Shown here piece by piece: positions 26,712-35,213 of a stretch of DNA of 64,000 bases. This stretch comes from Corynebacterium camporealensis (lineage in GTDB: Bacteria; Actinomycetota; Actinomycetes; Mycobacteriales; Mycobacteriaceae): positions 974,571-1,038,570 of the forward strand of contig NZ_CP011311.1 in assembly GCF_000980815.1 (NCBI RefSeq), in the 5' to 3' direction. A program made the position numbers and the translations under genes. The notes under the pieces were generated by a model that was not told the origin of the DNA, ran no database searches, and saw only the letters and a program-made list of their open reading frames with translations. Each line of letters opens with the position of its first letter. Positions within the stretch are counted from its first letter, which is position 1.

Positions 26712-27221
26712 ATGACTGAAACCCGGTGGCTCAACGACGATGAGCAAGACCTGTGGCGACTCTATCTAGCAGCCAGCCGCAAACTTACTCACGCTGTTGA
26801 AGAAACCCTGACAGCCGGCGGGGAGGTGACCTTTCCCGAATACTCGGTGTTGGTGTCACTGTCTGAAGCGCACGGTCAGCAACTGCGACTTCGCGAACTT
26901 TGTGAAGAACTAGAATGGGACCGCTCGCGCACTTCCCATCAGGTCACCCGCATGGCGCGACGCGGTTTGGTCTCGAAGACCAAGTTCGAAAACGACAAGC
27001 GTGGCGTTGTCGTAGGAATTACCGACATGGGCATGCAGCGACTCAAAAACGCTGTTCCGGAACACGTTGAATCAGTTCGTCGCTTAGTCTTTGACCACAT
27101 GCACCCCGAAGACGTGCCGGCGCTACGTCGTTTCTTTACTGGCATCCTCAACGCCAACAACCTTCCGGGGTACCCTGACTACATCCCGGATTCTTTCCTT
27201 AACGTTTTACCGGAACGCTAA
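26712..27221 (+). CDS. MarR-family regulator (RosR-like)
   Basis: 169 residues with a winged helix-turn-helix (about 57-105; LRLRELCEELEWDRSRTSHQVTRM) and flanking dimerisation helices. A single cysteine, Cys64, sits in the recognition region. The redox sensor RosR of C. glutamicum is a MarR protein whose cysteines include Cys64, and it lies between putP and argS as here, so orthology is plausible; its other cysteines are absent in this protein. The gene begins within 46 bp of the SMC-like gene and may have its own promoter. A 98-residue protein follows with a clear ribosome-binding site. Confidence 0.8.
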   Translation: MTETRWLNDDEQDLWRLYLAASRKLTHAVEETLTAGGEVTFPEYSVLVSLSEAHGQQLRLRELCEELEWDRSRTSHQVTRMARRGLVSKTKFENDKRGVVVGITDMGMQRLKNAVPEHVESVRRLVFDHMHPEDVPALRRFFTGILNANNLPGYPDYIPDSFLNVLPER

Positions 27222-27251
27222 TTGGCACCCACCCCACAAGGAGTAAATACC

Positions 27252-27548
27252 ATGATGGGACAAGAGCTTTTCGAGCACCCCAAGCGCCAGTACCGTACAT
27301 ACAACATCACTCCGCTAACGGAGCTAACCAAGCTCATTTCCTCCCCGGAGGTCTTAGAAGATGACCCCACCGAGGAGCAGGTTGAGGCAATAGAAGCAGC
27401 GCTTGACGATGTCCCATCGGCCGCCGTGACCTTCGACGAAGCTGCTGGTTTGTGGATTCGCGGCGCAGAAGAAGACATCAATCAGATGCTCGATGACCGC
27501 GAAGAATTCTTGGACGCTTTGGAGAACAATCAAGACCCCGGAATCTAG
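27252..27548 (+). CDS. Small acidic hypothetical protein
   Basis: 98 residues from the ATG at 27252, with CAAGGAG upstream (the TTG at 27222 is rejected). The sequence is very acidic in its middle (EVLEDDPTEEQVEAIEAALDD) and ends in DDREEFLDALENNQDPGI; no membrane segment, cysteine or known motif is visible. It starts 30 bp after the MarR regulator and is probably in the same transcript. I do not recognise the family. Confidence 0.7.
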   Translation: MMGQELFEHPKRQYRTYNITPLTELTKLISSPEVLEDDPTEEQVEAIEAALDDVPSAAVTFDEAAGLWIRGAEEDINQMLDDREEFLDALENNQDPGI

Positions 27549-27642
27549 GGGTAGTCTTACCCCGACACGGGTGGGGAAGTGCTAAGATATTGTCCAGCAT
27601 CGCCCGCAGGCCCGCGGGCAACAGTGAAAGGCAAGGGAGTAT

Positions 27643-27858
27643 ATGTCGAACCAGGCTCTGGCCGCTCGTGAAGAGCAGGACCGCAAGGAAGCAGAAGCTC
27701 GTGACAAGGACAACGGCTGGGTAAAGGTATTCGTCGCCTGGATCCCAATGGGAATCATTTCCTTCGTCGTGTGCGCCCTGATGATGCTGGGCATGTTCTG
27801 GATTGAGCACGGCACCCTGAATATCGGTATCGATATCACCAGCCCGTTCGCAGCCTAA
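27643..27858 (+). CDS. Small single-span membrane protein
   Basis: 71 residues: a charged N-terminal helix (about 1-24), one or two hydrophobic stretches at about 27-53, and a short polar end. GGCAAGGGAG precedes the ATG and a strong terminator follows, both of which support a real gene. Function unknown; no known family is recognised. Confidence 0.7.
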   Translation: MSNQALAAREEQDRKEAEARDKDNGWVKVFVAWIPMGIISFVVCALMMLGMFWIEHGTLNIGIDITSPFAA

Positions 27859-27876
27859 TAGACGCGACACCTTCAA

Positions 27877-27907
27877 CCGCAGTGAGATGAACTCACTGCG
27901 GTTTCTT
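27877..27907 (+). terminator. Terminator after the 71-residue membrane protein gene
   Basis: CCGCAGTGAG and CTCACTGCGG form a perfect 10-bp stem with loop ATGAA, followed by TTTCTT. A second hairpin, GCCCCGCT-CA-AGCGGGGC, lies just after it without a T-tract. Confidence 0.88.
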
Positions 27908-27959
27908 CATGCCCCGCTCAAGCGGGGCAGTTGCCTCGTATAAGCACGCATTTGGGTGC

Positions 27960-28289
27960 CTATACGTATTGCGGGACTCCACGTAGCGCGTAGCAGCTGA
28001 GCTTAATCTCCCGGTTCCTCCTGGCACGGGCTTGGGAAAGCACTAAGGCATCGAGAAGCGTCCAGATACCCAACCCACCCAGCGTGAACGTCATGGCAAC
28101 GCCGTAGCCAATGTTGCCGATGTAGTAACGGTGCCCGCCAAAGAGCCCGGTAAAAAGCCATAGCAGCCACATCACGATGTTGGACTTCTTGCGGTCTTCA
28201 TAATCGTATTGGGCTTGCTGAATAGCGAATAACTCTGCTTCGCTCGGTGTCGGTTGTGGATCGGGAAGATACTGATACGGACTGTTCAT
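27960..28289 (-). CDS. TM2-domain membrane protein
   Basis: 109 residues. The TM2 domain (about 38-83) has two membrane helices joined by the typical short turn with GGHRYYIG, and ends in GLGIWTLLDAL. TM2 proteins are of unknown function in bacteria. The N-terminal 35 residues are cytoplasmic and Gln/Glu-rich. GAAAGGATC precedes the ATG at 28289. A 72-bp inverted-repeat element lies just upstream. Confidence 0.85.
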   Translation of the reverse strand: MNSPYQYLPDPQPTPSEAELFAIQQAQYDYEDRKKSNIVMWLLWLFTGLFGGHRYYIGNIGYGVAMTFTLGGLGIWTLLDALVLSQARARRNREIKLSCYALRGVPQYV

Positions 28290-28302
28290 GGATCTTTCCT
28301 TT

Positions 28303-28374
28303 CACAGGCGAGAATCTGACTAACTTCTTTAATCGCAAAACCACTCTATGGTCTAGTTTTAAAAGTCGCCTGTG
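28303..28374. repeat. 72-bp element with 9-bp perfect terminal inverted repeats
   Basis: CACAGGCGA (28303-28311) and TCGCCTGTG (28366-28374) enclose an AT-rich 54-bp interior. It lies directly upstream of the TM2 gene's ribosome-binding site. No transposase or flanking duplication is evident. Confidence 0.55.
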
Positions 28375-28471
28375 GAATCGGTGCTGACATCCTGCCTTGG
28401 TTGCAGCGTCGCCTCGTTGCTGCGTTGTCGCGCTGTCACTGGGCATTGACCCGCGTGTTGGATACACGAAA

Positions 28472-28509
28472 CCCTCCATCGACCAGTGTTATCTGGTTCA
28501 GATGGAGGG
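28472..28509 (-). terminator. Terminator downstream of tRNA-Arg
   Basis: CCCTCCATC (28472-28480) pairs with GATGGAGGG (28501-28509), with GACCAG/CTGGTT inside. On the minus strand it follows the tRNA 3' end by about 10 nt and continues in TTTCGT. Confidence 0.8.
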
Positions 28510-28519
28510 TGAAAAAGTG

Positions 28520-28593
28520 TGTCCCCGACAGGGATCGAACCTGCGACCTTCGGTACCGGAAACCGATGCTCTAATCCGCTGAGCTACGGAGAC
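28520..28593 (-). tRNA. tRNA-Arg, anticodon CCG
   Basis: A 74-nt cloverleaf on the minus strand: acceptor GTCTCCG/CGGGGAC, D-stem GCTC/GAGC, anticodon stem TCGGT/ACCGA with loop TTCCGGT, and a standard T-arm GGTTCGATCC. The anticodon at loop positions 34-36 is CCG, reading the CGG codon. The terminal CCA is not encoded. Confidence 0.93.
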
Positions 28594-28654
28594 ATTGTTG
28601 GAGATCCAGGTGGAAAACCAACGATGTGATTCTAACGCATCGCTGCGGGAGAAA

Positions 28655-30259
28655 CTAATTTAACCCCGGTGCGTCGGAGGTGCCGACATGGCCGCTGCGC
28701 AGGAACTCTACGGCGATATCATCGACAGCCTTGTTGCCCATAGCAACGTGTCCGTGGCCTGGGCCCTGGACGGTGACAACGTGGGACTGCATCGGACGAG
28801 AGATGCCGGTGTGCAGGTGGTATGGAGTCTGCGGGTCGCGGGTGCCCTGGATCTGCAGTGGCTTGGTCTCTAGCGCAGAGCCATCGAAGTTCGGCAGGGA
28901 GGTCACCGGACCGCGGCCGGCACAGCCGACGCCGCTGGAGTACAGGGTGCTGAACTGAATGAAGGGGTCAGCGGTGAAGTAGTTCGACCACAGGAATGGT
29001 GGCAGGTCGCGGTACTCCGGTGGGGTCTGGTGTTCGTTGCAAACGACGATGCTTTGCATTGCCATCGTCTGTGCTTGGGATTCGAGGATGGCCTGGGTTT
29101 CTTCTTCAGAAAGCTCTGGAATTCCTTCCGGGGCTTGGCCGGAGATGAACTGGGCGAGTTCTTCCCAGGATGCAGCCATCGGAACAAGTTGGCGGGTGGC
29201 ATTCAGAGTCGGGGAGGTGACCTGGTAGTTCATTGGCTTCTGGGTGCGGTCCTGGAGGTGCTCGACCTGGACGCGCAGCTCACCAGTAGCGGTCATGATG
29301 TCCGCACCAGGTTGGCCGGCGAATTCGAGTCCTGGTGGCAGGTCACCGATTTCGGCGTTCGGTGGCAGAGCAGTGGGGCGGACGCCCGCTTCGGAGGCAA
29401 CCTTGCGGGACCAGTTCTCATAAACCTGCAGTGGGGTAGTGCCCATGCCGTAGGTGTCGTTGCGGTCGGCAACATAGCCCATGAACTCGTGGAGGCCATC
29501 GTGGTAGCCATCAATCTGGGAACGAAGAATGCCACCCCAGGCCTGCTTCGGATCCACGCCGGAATCCAGGATGACCTTGTCGGTGTTCTGCGGGTAGAAC
29601 GTCGAGTAGGCAGAAGCTAAGAAGGTGCCGTAGGACAGGCCGAGAATCGAGATGCGATCCTCGCCGAGAGCCTGGCGGACAGCTTCCCAGTCGTGGGTGG
29701 TGTTCTCAGTGGTCAGGGAGTTGCTGTAGCCCGGCTGGTTCTTCTCACAGCCAGCGCGGGTAAGGGCGCCGTACTGGGTGAGGAACTCAATGATGCCCTG
29801 TGGTGCGGCTGGGTCACAGGAAATTGGGGTGGAGCCCGGCAAGCCGCGGGGCTGGACACCGATGACGTCCCACTCGTTGCGGATTTCTTCCGGCCACTGG
29901 GCAATGTTGTTGCTACCAGCCCAGGAGTAAGCGTCGCCGCCCGGGCCGCCTGGGTTGGTAAACAGTGCGCCGCGGCGGGCATCCGGATTGGCAGCCTTCA
30001 CGCGAACGAAACCGACGCTGATGCTGCCAGCATCCGGGTTGTCGTAGTAGGTGGGGACCTCCAGTCGGCCACACTCAGCGCCGACGATATCGACGCTCGG
30101 CGGGCATTCTTCCCAGGTGATATCCGAGGCAGTGGGTGCTGCGGCAGGCGCGGGGTTCGCAGAGGCTAGGCCTGCGCCGAGGGCTACCACGGTTGCGAAG
30201 GTAGCGGTGGCACCAGTGATAGTAGAGAGTACGGAAGTAGAGCGAGAACGATTGAGCAC
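28655..30259 (-). CDS. Exported alpha/beta-hydrolase, S33 tripeptidyl aminopeptidase-like
   Basis: About 534 residues from the GTG at 30259, chosen because AAAGGA sits eight bases upstream; the longer TTG frame to 30295 has no such site. A signal peptide covers about the first 35 residues, ending near GAGLASA. The hydrolase core shows the oxyanion loop NPGGPGGD, the nucleophile in GLSYGTF (Ser209), and near the C-terminus GTRDPQTPYH (Asp) and GPGHGH (His). Relatives are secreted peptidases releasing N-terminal di- or tripeptides, or mycobacterial-type hydrolases; substrate unproven. Cysteines at both ends fit an exported, disulfide-bonded enzyme. Confidence 0.88.
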   Translation of the reverse strand: MLNRSRSTSVLSTITGATATFATVVALGAGLASANPAPAAAPTASDITWEECPPSVDIVGAECGRLEVPTYYDNPDAGSISVGFVRVKAANPDARRGALFTNPGGPGGDAYSWAGSNNIAQWPEEIRNEWDVIGVQPRGLPGSTPISCDPAAPQGIIEFLTQYGALTRAGCEKNQPGYSNSLTTENTTHDWEAVRQALGEDRISILGLSYGTFLASAYSTFYPQNTDKVILDSGVDPKQAWGGILRSQIDGYHDGLHEFMGYVADRNDTYGMGTTPLQVYENWSRKVASEAGVRPTALPPNAEIGDLPPGLEFAGQPGADIMTATGELRVQVEHLQDRTQKPMNYQVTSPTLNATRQLVPMAASWEELAQFISGQAPEGIPELSEEETQAILESQAQTMAMQSIVVCNEHQTPPEYRDLPPFLWSNYFTADPFIQFSTLYSSGVGCAGRGPVTSLPNFDGSALETKPLQIQGTRDPQTPYHLHTGISRPMQSHVVTVQGPGHGHVAMGNKAVDDIAVEFLRSGHVGTSDAPGLN

Positions 30260-30314
30260 AGTTATAATCCTTTGCTTAATATTTCTATGCCGCAAAGTAT
30301 AGGGGATCTTTTAA

Positions 30315-30345
30315 GCCCCCGCAGAGATTTGGTCTAAGCGGGGCC
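30315..30345 (-). terminator. Probable terminator of lutABC
   Basis: On the minus strand GCCCCGC and GCGGGGGC pair around a 15-nt loop, followed by TTAAAAG. The T-tract is poor, so confidence is moderate. It lies 23 bp after the lutC stop. Confidence 0.5.
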
Positions 30346-30367
30346 CTAGGTCGCAACAGTGGTCACA

Positions 30368-30985
30368 CTATTTAACAATCACCACGGTCAGTTCACGGGG
30401 ACCATGCACACCTTCGACGCGGGAGAGCTCAATATCGGAGGTCGCAGAAGGACCAGAAATCCAGGTCGTGGGGCGATCCGGGTGCATAGCAGAGATGACT
30501 TCCGGGATGCCGTAGACGGTGTTGTCGCCGCGCACGATGCAGACGTGACGGTCCGGAACCAGAGTCAGTGCACGGCGGCCGCAGAGCTCATTGGCTTCAA
30601 TGACGATGGTGCCAGTCTGCGCACAGGCGACGAGTGATTCGGTGACCACGGCATCAGCACTGTTGAGCTCACGCGGATCGGAGTTGCGATCGTCGGGGCG
30701 GGCGCCGGAGATGCCATCGAAAAGCTGGGCGTCCATGCCCTCGGCGTAGACCACCTCGTTGTAGTTGCCGAGCAGCTCCTGAAGCAGGCTAGCGAGGTTT
30801 CCTTCCTCCGTGATTTTGACGGTGGCTTTGTAGTCCTCGAGCCGGTCGATGAGCAGTTCGCGTAATTCATCGGCGCCTAAGTCGCTCTCGCGGCGGTAGT
30901 CGCGGGGAACTTCCACTGACTTGGGCAGTCCGGCTTGCTTCTGCGCGCTGCGGATGCGGCTTAGGATTTCGGTCTTGGCGCTCAT
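30368..30985 (-). CDS. lutC: L-lactate utilisation protein LutC (LUD domain)
   Basis: 205 residues of the LUD family, part of the LutABC complex that oxidises L-lactate to pyruvate. Visible blocks include the SVVTESLVACAQTG-like segment DAVVTESLVACAQTGTIV and LVPDRHVCIV. Its ATG overlaps the lutB stop (ATGA), so expression is coupled. LutC is normally the last gene of this operon, as here. Confidence 0.92.
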   Translation of the reverse strand: MSAKTEILSRIRSAQKQAGLPKSVEVPRDYRRESDLGADELRELLIDRLEDYKATVKITEEGNLASLLQELLGNYNEVVYAEGMDAQLFDGISGARPDDRNSDPRELNSADAVVTESLVACAQTGTIVIEANELCGRRALTLVPDRHVCIVRGDNTVYGIPEVISAMHPDRPTTWISGPSATSDIELSRVEGVHGPRELTVVIVK

Positions 30986-32478
30986 TGGTTAGCCTCCTTG
31001 CGGGCATCGTTAAGCAACTGCTTCGCTTCATCCGAGGCAAACCAATCGCGGAAGGATTTTTTCGGTGGCACCGCAGTATCGCGGCCGGTGGACCAGCCGG
31101 ACATAAACAGCGGCAGGGACTCGATGGTGGCGTTGCGGCCGCCCAGTACGCGGCCGAGAACGACGAGGTGGGTGAGGTTGCCCCACAACTTCGGGTGCGC
31201 CCAGAGCAACTCAGCGGCCTGGAAGAGGCGCTTTTCTACCGGCGGGGTGGCGTGGGTGACCTTCTGGTAGCGGTTTTCCAAGATGACATCGGACAGCGGA
31301 ATCTTGACCGGGCAGACCTCATCGCAGCGACCGCACAGCGAGCAGGCATAAGGCAGGCTTGCCGATGGGTCATTGTGGTCTTTCATGCCGGTGAGCTGCG
31401 GAGTCAGTGAAATACCAATCGGGCCGGGGTAGACAGAGCCATAAGCGTGGCCACCGGCGCGCTCGTAGACCGGGCAGACATTCAGGCAGGCAGAACAGCG
31501 AATGCACTTGAGCGCCTGGTGGCCGATCTCAGACGACAGTGCGGCGGTGCGGCCGTTGTCGAGGAGGACCACGTGGAAGTTCTGTGGGCCATCGCCCTCA
31601 GTGACGCCGGACCACAGTGAGGTGTACGGGTTCATGCGCTCAGCGGTCGAGGAACGGGGCAGAAGCTGCAGGAAGACCTCGAGGTCTTGGTAGGTCGGCA
31701 CGAGCTTTTCGATGCCCATGACCGTAATCAGCGTTTCCGGCAAGGTCAGGCACATACGCCCGTTGCCTTCGGATTCGACGATGCTGATGGTGCCGGTTTC
31801 GGCCACGCCGAAGTTAGCACCGGAGATAGCGACCTTGGCCTGCATGAATTGCTCGCGCAGGAAAGTACGGGATGCCTCGGCCAGGGCGGCTGGCTCGGCA
31901 GGGAGGGAGGCATCGGTATGCGGCATCTTCTTGGAGAAGATTTCCTGGATTTCCGCGCGGTTGCGGTGGATGGCAGGCACCAGGATGTGGGAGGGCTTGT
32001 CCTCGCCGAGTTGGACAATCAGCTCGGCCAGGTCGGTCTCGCGGGCGGTGATGCCTTGTTCTTCCAGGTGTTCGTTCAGGCCGATTTCCTGGGTAGCCAT
32101 GGACTTGACCTTGACCACGTTGGTTTCACCGGTGTCTTTAATAAGATCGGTGATGATCTCGTTGGCTTCCTTGGCATCGCGGGCCCAGTGGACGATGCCG
32201 CCGCGGGCGGTGACTTCCTTTTCGAATTGCTCGAGGAGTTCCGGCATGCGGGCAGCGACGTCTTCTTTGAGTGCAGAACCTGCATTGCGCAGCTCCTGCC
32301 AGTCGTCCAGTTCTTCAACGGCCTTGGCGCGCTTGGCACGAATGGTGGTGGTCGCGTGGTGAAGATTGCGGCGCTGCGTGGAGTTATTCAAACCCACATG
32401 GGCCAGCGGGACGAAGGCCTTCTCACCGCGTAGGTTGCCGTAGTTTTCTGGGGCATGGGGTGGGGTTGCAGTCGTCAT
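30982..32478 (-). CDS. lutB: L-lactate utilisation iron-sulfur protein LutB
   Basis: 498 residues. An N-terminal LUD domain (about 80-310) is followed by a ferredoxin-like domain with two 4Fe-4S sites, CIRCSACLNVCPVY and CSLCGRCDEVCPVK, then a helical C-terminus. It passes electrons from lactate oxidation within LutABC. Start and stop overlap its neighbours (TAATG with lutA, ATGA with lutC), showing one translational unit. Confidence 0.94.
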   Translation of the reverse strand: MTTATPPHAPENYGNLRGEKAFVPLAHVGLNNSTQRRNLHHATTTIRAKRAKAVEELDDWQELRNAGSALKEDVAARMPELLEQFEKEVTARGGIVHWARDAKEANEIITDLIKDTGETNVVKVKSMATQEIGLNEHLEEQGITARETDLAELIVQLGEDKPSHILVPAIHRNRAEIQEIFSKKMPHTDASLPAEPAALAEASRTFLREQFMQAKVAISGANFGVAETGTISIVESEGNGRMCLTLPETLITVMGIEKLVPTYQDLEVFLQLLPRSSTAERMNPYTSLWSGVTEGDGPQNFHVVLLDNGRTAALSSEIGHQALKCIRCSACLNVCPVYERAGGHAYGSVYPGPIGISLTPQLTGMKDHNDPSASLPYACSLCGRCDEVCPVKIPLSDVILENRYQKVTHATPPVEKRLFQAAELLWAHPKLWGNLTHLVVLGRVLGGRNATIESLPLFMSGWSTGRDTAVPPKKSFRDWFASDEAKQLLNDARKEANQ

Positions 32479-33263
32479 TAGAGCATCTTCTCCTTGCTAT
32501 AAGCAGCCGACTCTGGACTCCAGGGGTGTTCCTTCGTGGAGGCAAGAATTTCTGCCAGGTGGATCGCGCGAATGCCGCTGCGCTGGCGGGAAAGAGCACC
32601 CCCGATGTTCATCAGGCAAGAGGAGTCGCCACCGGTGACGTATTCCGCGCCGGTGTCTTTGACGTGGCGGGTCTTGTCGTTGACCATCGCCTGGGAAACT
32701 TCCGCATTCTTTAGTGCGAAGGTGCCGCCGAAGCCACAGCATTCTTCAGCGTTGTCGAGGGTGACCAGCTCAATGCCTTCCACGGCGTTGAGGAGCTGAT
32801 AGGGCTTATCGCCTAACTCGAGGAAGCGCAGACCATGGCAGGACGGGTGATAGGTGACCTTGTGTGGAAAGAAAGCGCCTAAGTCCACGCGCTTTTCGAT
32901 GTCCACGAGGAACTCCGGCAAGTCCACAGTCTTGTTGGCTGCCTGCTTGGCGCCGTCGACATCGGCAAGCGTGCCAAAGCGCTCAGCCAGGCGGACGTGC
33001 TGCTCGCGAACGGCACCCACACAGGAACCAGAGGCAGCAACGACGTAATCGATGGATGGATCGGCGAAGGCGTCGATATAGGTACGGATGATGTTGAAGG
33101 CTTGTTCCTGATAACCGGTGTTGATGTGCATCTGTCCGCAGCAGGTTTGTTGCTCCGGGAAGATGACCTCGTGGCCCAAACGCGACAGGATTAACGCGGT
33201 GGCTTTATGTACATCGGGAAATAGTCCGTCACCAATACAAGTGGCGAAAAGCGCAATACGCAT
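32478..33263 (-). CDS. lutA: L-lactate utilisation protein LutA
   Basis: 261 residues with two CCG domains; cysteine clusters QTCCGQMH and AEECCGFGG match the CX(n)CCGX(n)CXXC pattern that holds an iron-sulfur cofactor. It is the first gene of lutABC. The operon replaces or supplements the flavin lactate dehydrogenase LldD and sits next to the lactate permease gene, which is transcribed in the same direction but has its own terminator. The ATG at 33263 follows GAGGAG. Confidence 0.93.
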   Translation of the reverse strand: MRIALFATCIGDGLFPDVHKATALILSRLGHEVIFPEQQTCCGQMHINTGYQEQAFNIIRTYIDAFADPSIDYVVAASGSCVGAVREQHVRLAERFGTLADVDGAKQAANKTVDLPEFLVDIEKRVDLGAFFPHKVTYHPSCHGLRFLELGDKPYQLLNAVEGIELVTLDNAEECCGFGGTFALKNAEVSQAMVNDKTRHVKDTGAEYVTGGDSSCLMNIGGALSRQRSGIRAIHLAEILASTKEHPWSPESAAYSKEKML

Positions 33264-33280
33264 GTGTGCTCCTCGTGATG

Positions 33281-33314
33281 TGCTGACCAGCAGAAAATAA
33301 GAGAAATTGCTGGT
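33281..33314. promoter_or_regulatory. Candidate operator of the lut operon
   Basis: The perfect palindrome TGCTGACCAGCA (33281-33292) and a further half-site TGCTGGT (33308-33314) lie 18-51 bp upstream of lutA, where a repressor would block transcription. GntR-type lactate regulators use short dyads, but no consensus match is claimed. Confidence 0.4.
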
Positions 33315-33363
33315 ATGACGTTATATGTAATTTTAGTCCTAAAAGATAAGGTTTTCTAGAAAG

Positions 33364-33389
33364 GCGGTCCTTAGAAAACTAAGGACCGC
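33364..33389 (-). terminator. Terminator of the lactate permease gene
   Basis: GCGGTCCTTAG and CTAAGGACCGC form a perfect 11-bp stem with a four-base loop, followed on the minus strand by CTTTCT. It separates lldP from lutABC. Confidence 0.88.
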
Positions 33390-33407
33390 GATGCCTAGGA
33401 GGAAGGC

Positions 33408-35060
33408 TTAGGGAACCAGGAATCCCAAGACGTTGGTCATCAGGAAGACCGTGATGCAGACGATCACGAGGAAGAGTGCGGAATAGCCCACGACAGCCTT
33501 GAGGATGCGGGATTCTTCGCCTTCCATCTTCACTGCGGTTGCGGCAATGGCCAGCGACTGCGGCGAGATCATCTTGCCGACCACACCGCCAGCCGTATTA
33601 GCAGCCAGCATGAGGTCCGGGTTGACATCGATGCGATCGGCGGCGGTGACCTGCAGGTTGGCAAATAGGGCATTGGCGGAGGTGTCGGAACCGGTCACGG
33701 CGGTGCCGACCCAGCCGAGGACTGGGGCGAAGAGTGCGAAGATAGCGCCGGCCGAGGCGACGAACTCGCCAATGGCGATGGTCTGACCGGAGTAGTTCAT
33801 GGTGTAGGCCAGAGAGAGCACGAACACGATGGTCAGTGCGGAGAACTTCATGCGGTTGAGTACTTCGCCAAACTTGGCGACTGGCGCAGAGGCAGGCAGG
33901 GGATAGGTGCCGTTTTCGTTGAAGACCATGTAGACAATCGAGACGATGATGCCCGAGAGCAACAGCAGAGAACCGGGGTTGCCAAAGATGTTGAAGCTAA
34001 AGGAGGTATCCATTGCTTCACCGGAGGTATCGATAACCGTGCCAGACAGCAGTGGCCACTCGAAGTGGACTTCCAAGAATCCCAGCAGACGCGGGAAGGC
34101 AGTCGCGATGGCAAAGACTGCGACGACCACCGCATAAGGCAGCAGGGCCATCCAGATGCGACGGCCGTTGAGGTGGGAGTCTTGCTCCGGGGCGGGGATG
34201 CCCATGCGCTCCCGCAGTTCGGCAACGCCCTTGGGCTTCCAGACGCGCAGGAAGACGAATGCACAGCCCAGCGAGACGATACACGCAATGACGTTGGTGA
34301 GCTGGTAAGCGAAGAAGGTGGCTGCGGCCCACTGGGAAATGGCAAAGGAAATGCCGATGACCGCGGCTGCCGGGGCGGCTTCGCGTACACCGCGCCAGCC
34401 ATCCAGGATGAACAGAATAAAGAAAGGAACCGCTGCAGCGATGAGCAGGACCTGTAGCGAAATCAGGCTTGCGATATCAGCAGTCTGTTCCACGGTACGA
34501 CCGCCGACCTCACCGGCCGTGGTCACCGGAATGCCGACAGCGCCAAAGGCCACCGGGGCAGTGTTCGCAATCAGAACGGTCGTAGCAGCCTTCAGCGGCT
34601 TAATACCCAGTGCCAGCAGCATCGTCGCGGTAATGGCCACCGGTGCGCCGAAGCCAGCGAGTGCCTCGAGCAGGCCGCCGAAACAAAAGGCAATGAGGAT
34701 GGCCTGGATGCGAATATCGCCATCGCCAAGCAGATCAAAGGTCTTGCGCAGGTCATCAAAACGCCCGGCAGACACGGTGACTTCGTAGAACCAAATGGCG
34801 GTAATAATCACCCAGACAATGGGGAAGAGGCCAAATAATGCGCCGCGGAAGGCGGAAGAAATGGCCATGTCAATGGGCATCGCAAAGCCCAGCACGGAAA
34901 TAAGTAGTGCAACCACCAAAGCCACCGCACCTGAGGTGTGGGCGCGGGCCTTAACGCCTAACAACATGATGAAGAAGGCGACTAAGGGAAGTGTTGCCAC
35001 GGCTGCGCTTAAGGCCAAATTGTCGGCGATAGCGTCAGTGGTGATGTGAAATTCGGTCAT
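33408..35060 (-). CDS. lldP: L-lactate permease (LctP/LldP family)
   Basis: 550 residues with about 12-13 membrane helices. Family blocks include the N-terminal LPLVAFFIMLLGVKARAHTSG, GLLEALAGFGAPVAITATML, and the C-terminal TGSDTSANALFANLQ and ANTAGGVVGKMISPQSLAIA. It imports lactate (also glycolate in relatives) with protons. Position directly upstream of lutABC supports lactate as the substrate. The 153-bp region before argS holds both promoters. Confidence 0.93.
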   Translation of the reverse strand: MTEFHITTDAIADNLALSAAVATLPLVAFFIMLLGVKARAHTSGAVALVVALLISVLGFAMPIDMAISSAFRGALFGLFPIVWVIITAIWFYEVTVSAGRFDDLRKTFDLLGDGDIRIQAILIAFCFGGLLEALAGFGAPVAITATMLLALGIKPLKAATTVLIANTAPVAFGAVGIPVTTAGEVGGRTVEQTADIASLISLQVLLIAAAVPFFILFILDGWRGVREAAPAAAVIGISFAISQWAAATFFAYQLTNVIACIVSLGCAFVFLRVWKPKGVAELRERMGIPAPEQDSHLNGRRIWMALLPYAVVVAVFAIATAFPRLLGFLEVHFEWPLLSGTVIDTSGEAMDTSFSFNIFGNPGSLLLLSGIIVSIVYMVFNENGTYPLPASAPVAKFGEVLNRMKFSALTIVFVLSLAYTMNYSGQTIAIGEFVASAGAIFALFAPVLGWVGTAVTGSDTSANALFANLQVTAADRIDVNPDLMLAANTAGGVVGKMISPQSLAIAATAVKMEGEESRILKAVVGYSALFLVIVCITVFLMTNVLGFLVP

Positions 35061-35199
35061 TAGATTCTCGCATTTCTCACGAACACTAGTTTGTGATCCG
35101 TAGCATAATCTGATTTTCGCACCTGCACATTATTTCCCAATATTTTTTGCATTTGGCTGCTGACGATGGGCTGATGGTGGCAGATGGCGAAAGGGGCGA

Positions 35200-35213
35200 T
35201 AGACTCTGACGTT
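35200..35213 (+). promoter_or_regulatory. -10 element for leaderless argS transcript
   Basis: TAGACT (35200-35205) ends eight bases before the argS ATG at 35214, with no ribosome-binding site between. This spacing is what a leaderless corynebacterial transcript needs. Confidence 0.55.
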
